Assembly: GCA_027083655.1 (NCBI GenBank)
Contig: JALWNS010000152.1
Location: forward strand, 1-6,028
Origin: Bacteroidales bacterium
Lineage (GTDB): Bacteria; Bacteroidota; Bacteroidia; Bacteroidales; S143-33
Length of the DNA: 6,028 nucleotides
Direction: 5' to 3'
The notes beneath the pieces were generated by a model that saw only the letters and a program-made list of their open reading frames with translations, ran no database searches and was not told the origin of the DNA. Positions 1 through 3,571 of this stretch are shown in pieces (the stretch's first letter is position 1; each line of letters starts with the position of its first letter). The position numbers and the translations under genes are program-made.

Positions 1-953
1 GCTTCCTGGTAGTAAGCTTCCAGGGAGTCTGGCAAATCCATGTGTATGACAAACCTGACATCAGGTTTGTCTATACCCATGCCAAAGGCATTAGTAGCCA
101 CAATAACACGGGTGCGGTCCTGTTTCCAGTCCTCCTGTTTCTTCTCTTTGAGCTTGTGTGATATGCCAGCATGATAAAAATCAGCACTAATGCCATAATT
201 TTTGAGAAAATTTGCCAGCTCCTCTGTGCGACGGCGACTGCGGACATAAACGATGCCAGTGCCAGGTATCTTTTTTATTAACCTTATGAGGTCTCCGAGC
301 TTGTCTTTGCTATTTTGGACCACATAGACCAGATTTTCGCGGACGAATGATAGACGGAAGACATTTTTTTGCTTGAACAATAATTTTTCCTGGATATCGT
401 CCACTACTTTTGGAGTGGCGCTTGCAGTAAGGGCGAGAACAGGTACGTCCGGTATAATATTGCGTACTTCTGCAATCTTGAGGTAAGATGGCCGGAAGTC
501 GTAGCCCCACTGCGATATACAGTGTGCTTCATCCACTGTAATTAGGCCAATAGGCATATTGGGCAGGCGGTACAAGATGTTGCGGGTGTTGAGACGTTCG
601 GGAGAAATATATAAAAAGTTGTAATAGCCATCTACACAGCGGTTTAGCTCGAGGTCTATCTCGTCCCTGCCCATACCACTATGGATAGCGACTGCCGGAA
701 TTTTTCTTTTTTTCAAGTTCTCAACCTGATCTTTCATCAGGGCAATAAGAGGTGTGATAACTATACTCATTTGCTTGCCTTCGGGCATAGCTAGTGTTGC
801 TACTTGAAAAATGACTGATTTGCCACCTCCTGTTGGTAGCAATCCCAGGGTATCTTTGTTTTCTTCAACAATTGATTTGATTATTTCTAGCTGTTTGGGG
901 CGGAAGGATGTATAACCCCAAAATTTTTGGAGTATTTCGTGATATTTGTCCAA
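1..953 (-). CDS. recQ: RecQ-family ATP-dependent DNA helicase (N-terminal part; C-terminus beyond left edge)
   Basis: RecQ helicases unwind DNA 3'-to-5' using ATP, in recombination and replication-fork repair in the cytoplasm. The translated 317 codons carry the family motifs in order: motif 0 FRPKQ (residues 17-21), Walker A LLPTGGGKS (38-46), motif Ia TPLIALMKDQ (67-76), Walker B DEAH (141-144) followed by the RecQ aromatic-rich loop CISQWGYDFRP (145-155), motif III ALTASATP (174-181), motif IV around GIVYVRSRRRTEELA (233-247), and motif V VATNAFGMGIDKPDVR (285-300). The frame is cut in the DSLEAYYQEA stretch, just before the expected arginine-finger motif VI, so the zinc-binding, winged-helix and any HRDC domains are not visible. 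No ATG lies in frame before the Walker A motif, and a TAA sits directly before codon 1. The start is therefore taken as TTG at 953-951, which gives the family-typical opening DKYHEILQKFWGY. No clear Shine-Dalgarno site is seen. The gene is divergent from its neighbour. The motifs make the family certain; orthology to E. coli recQ, rather than a shorter RecQ paralogue, is less sure. Confidence 0.95.
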   Translation of the reverse strand, partial: MDKYHEILQKFWGYTSFRPKQLEIIKSIVEENKDTLGLLPTGGGKSVIFQVATLAMPEGKQMSIVITPLIALMKDQVENLKKRKIPAVAIHSGMGRDEIDLELNRCVDGYYNFLYISPERLNTRNILYRLPNMPIGLITVDEAHCISQWGYDFRPSYLKIAEVRNIIPDVPVLALTASATPKVVDDIQEKLLFKQKNVFRLSFVRENLVYVVQNSKDKLGDLIRLIKKIPGTGIVYVRSRRRTEELANFLKNYGISADFYHAGISHKLKEKKQEDWKQDRTRVIVATNAFGMGIDKPDVRFVIHMDLPDSLEAYYQE

Positions 954-995
954 TTACCGGCTTTTTTGTTATTTTAGCTTAATCTATTTATAAAA

Positions 996-1028
996 TTGTA
1001 AAAACAAAACTAAACAATTATATTTTTG
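996..1028 (+). promoter_or_regulatory. Candidate promoter for the LuxE-like/SusD-like pair (Bacteroidota type)
   Basis: TATTTTTG at 1021-1028 matches the Bacteroides -7 consensus TAnnTTTG exactly, and a TTG at 996-998 lies 22 nt upstream as a possible -33 element. Transcription would start near 1034, about 34 nt before the ATG at 1068. This supports 1068 as the start, because the in-frame TTG at 1026 would overlap the -7 element. The element lies back-to-back with the recQ-like promoter on the other strand. It is inferred from consensus matching only. Confidence 0.45.
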
Positions 1029-1032
1029 TCAA
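1005..1032 (-). promoter_or_regulatory. Candidate promoter for the recQ-like gene (Bacteroidota type)
   Basis: Read on the minus strand, 1012-1005 is TAGTTTTG, an exact match to the Bacteroides -7 consensus TAnnTTTG. A TTG that could serve as the -33 element lies at 1032-1030, but the 17-nt spacer is a little short for this promoter class. Transcription would begin near 998, giving a leader of about 45 nt before the TTG start at 953. This is a match by eye in AT-rich DNA, so chance is possible. Confidence 0.4.
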
Positions 1033-1049
1033 TTGTAGTTGTCAAAAAT
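1022..1049. repeat. Short inverted and direct repeats over the divergent promoter (possible operator)
   Basis: ATTTTTG at 1022-1028 is the exact reverse complement of CAAAAAT at 1043-1049, with 14 nt between. The heptamer TTGTCAA also occurs as a direct repeat at 1026-1032 and 1039-1045, 13 nt apart. The repeats cover the -7 element and the predicted transcription start of the LuxE-like gene, where a repressor would act. The arms are AT-rich and short, so they may be fortuitous. Confidence 0.25.
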
Positions 1050-1067
1050 TATACCATTTTAAGAAAA

Positions 1068-2066
1068 ATGAACTTTTTTTCAGGGGAACATATAAAGGAA
1101 GATTTGACCGAAAGCCAATTTGAAAAACTATGTCTTGAAATTTTCAGGTTTCAGGCAAGAGAGAACCCTGTTTATTCTGAGTATATTAGATATCTAGGCG
1201 TGAATCCTGTGGCAGTGCAGGCTATTAATGAGATTCCTTTTCTCCCTATTGAGTTTTTTAAATATCACAAGGTTGTTAGTAGATATTATAAATTACCTGA
1301 TAATCAGTTTGTTTTGTTTCGTAGTAGTGGTACTACTGGTATGCAGCGTAGCACACATTATATATATAATATATCGCTCTATGAAAAATCATTTTTTCTG
1401 GGCTTTAGGCTTTTTTATGGCGATCCAGAGGATTATACAATATTGGCTTTATTACCCTCGTATCTAGAGAGAAGAGATTCTTCACTTATTTATATGGTCA
1501 AGGGTCTGATACAAGCTTCGCAGCAGGAGGAGAGTGGTTTCTATTTGTATAATTATGAGGAGCTTAGAGATACGGTTTTAAGTCTGCGGGATAGGGGTAA
1601 GAAAATACTGCTCATAGGAGTGACCTTTGCTTTGTTGGAATTTGCAGAGAAATATGAGATTAATGGTGCAGACATGATTGTTATGGAGACAGGTGGCATG
1701 AAAGGGCGTAAGAAGGAGATGGTCAGGGAAGAGTTGCATGTTTTGTTGCAGCAGGCTTTTGGTGTGGACAGTATTCATTCGGAGTATGGCATGACCGAGC
1801 TTTTGTCCCAAGCCTATTCCAGGGGCAAAGGTATATTTCACACGCCACCATGGATGCGTGTTCTGGTGCGCGATCTGAACGATCCTTTTACATACGTAGA
1901 ACGGGGGCGTAGTGGTGGTATTAATGTAATTGACCTTGCAAATGTTTATTCATGTGCTTTTATAGAGACCAAGGACATTGGCAGAGTAAACAAAGATGGT
2001 AGTTTTACAGTACTTGGTCGTTTCGATAATTCAGATCTTAGAGGATGCAATTTTCTTGTTGTTTAA
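1068..2066 (+). CDS. LuxE-like acyl-protein synthetase / acyl transferase (332 aa)
   Basis: This resembles the LuxE acyl-protein synthetase family, related to PaaK-type adenylate-forming enzymes. LuxE activates a carboxylic acid with ATP and holds the acyl group as a thioester. Visible motifs are RSSGTTG (residues 85-91, the AMP-binding loop), LLPSYLERRDSSLIYM (127-142), ETGGMKGRKKEM (207-218), SEYGMTELLSQ (238-248, the YGxTE motif that contacts the adenylate) and GRFDNSDLRGC (317-327). Cys327 is six residues from the end, in a place comparable to the acyl-accepting C-terminal cysteine known for LuxE. The protein is somewhat shorter than luminous-bacterial LuxE (about 370 aa), and no luxC, luxD, luxA or luxB is present, so bioluminescence is not implied. 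ATG 1068 is preferred over the in-frame TTG at 1026, because 1026 lies in the -7 element and the extra 14 residues do not look like family sequence. The leader is A-rich without a Shine-Dalgarno site. The SusD-like gene follows after 22 nt. The acyl substrate and acceptor are unknown. Confidence 0.88.
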   Translation: MNFFSGEHIKEDLTESQFEKLCLEIFRFQARENPVYSEYIRYLGVNPVAVQAINEIPFLPIEFFKYHKVVSRYYKLPDNQFVLFRSSGTTGMQRSTHYIYNISLYEKSFFLGFRLFYGDPEDYTILALLPSYLERRDSSLIYMVKGLIQASQQEESGFYLYNYEELRDTVLSLRDRGKKILLIGVTFALLEFAEKYEINGADMIVMETGGMKGRKKEMVREELHVLLQQAFGVDSIHSEYGMTELLSQAYSRGKGIFHTPPWMRVLVRDLNDPFTYVERGRSGGINVIDLANVYSCAFIETKDIGRVNKDGSFTVLGRFDNSDLRGCNFLVV

Positions 2067-2088
2067 AAAAAATAAAAAATATGGGAAA

Positions 2089-3384
2089 ATGAAAAGAGTA
2101 GTTTATCTGTTTATAGGCTTATCGCTTTTGTTGTTGTCTAGCTGTAGTTTGTTTATCAAACCCGAAATTAATGAGGAACCGGCAGATTTGGGCGATCTTT
2201 TGTCTAGTGCCGAGCTTACTTTAGCAAAATCTCTGGGAGGATATGATGTAGCTATGACAACAGCCATGTGGATACAGCAAATTCAAGGTGTTTCAGGAGA
2301 TCCCCTGTATCGTTATAACTACCTTTACCTGTCTGAAGATGTAAATAATCTTTGGTCGGACTTATATGTAGGTGTTATGAAAAATTGTGACAGTATTATA
2401 AAACTTTCTGAGGAGCGTCAGGCTTACTTTTACAAGGGAGTAGCTAAGATTTTATATGCCTTAGCTTTGGGTAATACAACAGATCTCTTTGGAGATGTGC
2501 CATATAGCCAAGCTTTTAAGGAGCAATACCCGGTGTATGATCCGCAACAGCAAGTTTATCAAGGAATTTTCCAGATGTTAGACGAAGGTATTGCAATTTT
2601 ACAAGCCGGTGATCCTGGAAAAGAGGAGCTTAAAGGAGATATTGTTTATAATTGGGATGTGAATAAATGGATAAAGGCGGCTTATACGCTAAAAGCCCGT
2701 TATATGATGCATCTGGTAAAGGTAGAAAATGTCGATTATAATGAAGTGCTCGATTATTTGAATCAAGGCTTGCAGTCTTTGGACGATGATATGAAGCTAA
2801 TTTTTTATCAACAAAATGTAGTGCCTCCAATATATGATTATTTGCATAAAAATACTGGCGTGGGTAATAATGTTAAGTTTCAGAATTTATTAGTGCAATA
2901 TAATGATCCACGCGTTACTGCATTAGGATATGATGGTTTCTGGGCTAGACAGGATGCGTATTTCCCGTATGTACAATATACCGAAGCCCAATTTCTAAAA
3001 AGTGAGGCTTACTGGAGGCTGGGAGATAGTTTAAGGGCTAAAGAAGAATTAAAAAAAGCAGTACAGGCTTCAATGCAGAAATATTATATTTATGATGACA
3101 CCTGGTATGAGAATTATTGCAATTATGTAGATAGCCTTGTATATGATACTTTGCTTTATGAGATTGCAGTACAGAAATATATAGATGGGCTTTACCATCC
3201 CGAGGCCTTTGCAGATTGGCGTAGATTGGGCTACCCTGTTTTAGAACCAGTTGTAGGGGATAATGTAGCCCGCCGTTTCCCTTATTCAAAGGTCGAATTA
3301 GATTATAATGACAACACACCGCAAGATGTAAATGTTTTTACTCCAGTTTGGTGGGATGTAGTCGATACAGTGAAAATGTATTAA
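2089..3384 (+). CDS. SusD/RagB-like outer-membrane lipoprotein, SusD_2 type (431 aa)
   Basis: SusD-like lipoproteins sit on the outer-membrane surface and act as a ligand-binding lid on a SusC-type transporter. Residues 1-18 form a lipoprotein signal (KR, then a hydrophobic run) ending in the lipobox LLSSC, so Cys19 should be lipidated. Family signatures are TTDLFGDVPYSQA (130-142), WIKAAYTLKARYMMHL (194-209), DPR (273-275), YTEAQFLKSEAYWRLGD (297-313) and AVQKYIDGLYHPEAFADWRRLGYP (360-383), together forming the TPR-like helical core. At 431 aa it is short for the family (usually nearer 480-550), and only about 21 residues separate DPR from YTEAQ, where relatives usually have a longer segment. 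No acidic cluster directly follows Cys19. ATG 2089 is chosen because it opens the signal peptide; the in-frame extension back to 1996 lies inside the preceding gene. It sits 22 nt after the LuxE-like stop, suggesting one mRNA. It precedes the SusC-like gene, the reverse of the usual order. Its ligand is unknown. Confidence 0.9.
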   Translation: MKRVVYLFIGLSLLLLSSCSLFIKPEINEEPADLGDLLSSAELTLAKSLGGYDVAMTTAMWIQQIQGVSGDPLYRYNYLYLSEDVNNLWSDLYVGVMKNCDSIIKLSEERQAYFYKGVAKILYALALGNTTDLFGDVPYSQAFKEQYPVYDPQQQVYQGIFQMLDEGIAILQAGDPGKEELKGDIVYNWDVNKWIKAAYTLKARYMMHLVKVENVDYNEVLDYLNQGLQSLDDDMKLIFYQQNVVPPIYDYLHKNTGVGNNVKFQNLLVQYNDPRVTALGYDGFWARQDAYFPYVQYTEAQFLKSEAYWRLGDSLRAKEELKKAVQASMQKYYIYDDTWYENYCNYVDSLVYDTLLYEIAVQKYIDGLYHPEAFADWRRLGYPVLEPVVGDNVARRFPYSKVELDYNDNTPQDVNVFTPVWWDVVDTVKMY

Positions 3385-3431
3385 TACTTTTAAGATTTTT
3401 TTAAATTTAACATTCTTAAAGCAGTATTAAT
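3380..3431 (+). terminator. Long imperfect hairpin at the end of the SusD-like gene (possible terminator or mRNA 3' end)
   Basis: The left arm, 3380-3395, overlaps the last sense codon and the stop codon. The right arm is 3414-3431. ATTAATACT pairs with AGTATTAAT (9 bp) and TTTAAGA pairs with TCTTAAA (7 bp), with a two-base GC bulge at 3421-3422 and an 18-nt AT-rich loop. The stem has few G-C pairs and no T-tract follows, so it is not a classical intrinsic terminator. It could mark or protect the 3' end of the luxE-like/susD-like message and reduce read-through into the SusC-like gene. Confidence 0.45.
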
Positions 3432-3456
3432 CAGAAGAAAAACGGCTAGTAAAGGG

Positions 3457-3477
3457 ACTTTTTGAAAAAAAAGTTTT
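3457..3477 (+). terminator. Weak hairpin followed by a short T run
   Basis: ACTTTTT (3457-3463) and AAAAAGT (3468-3474) can form a 7-bp stem with a GAAA loop, followed by TTT. The stem has a single G-C pair, so it would be weak alone, although together with the larger hairpin upstream it might contribute to termination. Chance occurrence in AT-rich DNA is a real alternative. Confidence 0.2.
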
Positions 3478-3480
3478 GAG

Positions 3481-3515
3481 AAAATTTTGAATAAAATTTT
3501 AAATTTATATAAATT
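3481..3515. repeat. A-tract and palindrome cluster upstream of the SusC-like gene
   Basis: AAAATTTT occurs twice, at 3481-3488 and 3493-3500, 12 bp apart, and is followed by the perfect 14-bp palindrome AATTTATATAAATT at 3502-3515. Runs of the A4T4 type spaced about one helical turn apart are known to bend DNA, and AT-rich stretches above promoters can raise their strength. Whether this acts as an upstream activating element here is inference. Confidence 0.3.
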
Positions 3516-3518
3516 AGT

Positions 3519-3536
3519 CAAAGCTTTGTATAAGCT
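3519..3536 (+). promoter_or_regulatory. Candidate -7 element of a separate promoter for the SusC-like gene
   Basis: AAGCTTTG at 3521-3528 matches the TAnnTTTG consensus at all but the first base, and lies within the 10-bp palindrome CAAAGCTTTG (3519-3528). A second small inverted repeat, AGCTT/AAGCT, spans 3522-3536. Transcription from here would give a leader of about 37 nt before ATG 3572, similar to the other two genes. No good -33 TTG lies at the expected distance, so the assignment is weak. Another near match, AAATTTTG at 3482-3489 with TTTG at 3461-3464, is equally unproven. Confidence 0.3.
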
Positions 3537-3571
3537 CAGAAACTTATTTAAAACCTAAAAATTAAGGATTT

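Noticed and set aside
310..510. 66-codon open frame on the minus strand inside the helicase gene
   Set aside because: It is an alternative frame to the RecQ coding sequence, which has motifs III and IV over the same bases.
1026..1067. Upstream TTG start for the LuxE-like gene
   Set aside because: The TTG is part of the candidate -7 promoter element, so it would not be in the transcript. ATG at 1068 is the better start.
1355..1372. TA-repeat stretch within the LuxE-like gene
   Set aside because: It encodes in-frame His-Tyr-Ile-Tyr-Asn-Ile in a family-consistent region, so it is ordinary AT-rich coding sequence and not a regulatory repeat.
1228..1467. 79-residue hydrophobic plus-strand frame that resembles a small membrane protein
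   Set aside because: It is a shifted frame within the LuxE-like gene, whose own frame has clear family motifs (RSSGTTG) across the same bases. Hydrophobicity comes from T-rich codons read out of frame.
1068..2066. A bioluminescence (lux) operon
   Set aside because: Only the LuxE-like gene is present. No luciferase, reductase or thioesterase genes flank it, and LuxE-like proteins occur in many non-luminous Bacteroidota.
1996..2088. N-terminal extension of 31 residues on the SusD-like protein
   Set aside because: It overlaps the LuxE-like coding sequence and would bury the lipoprotein signal peptide that starts at 2089.
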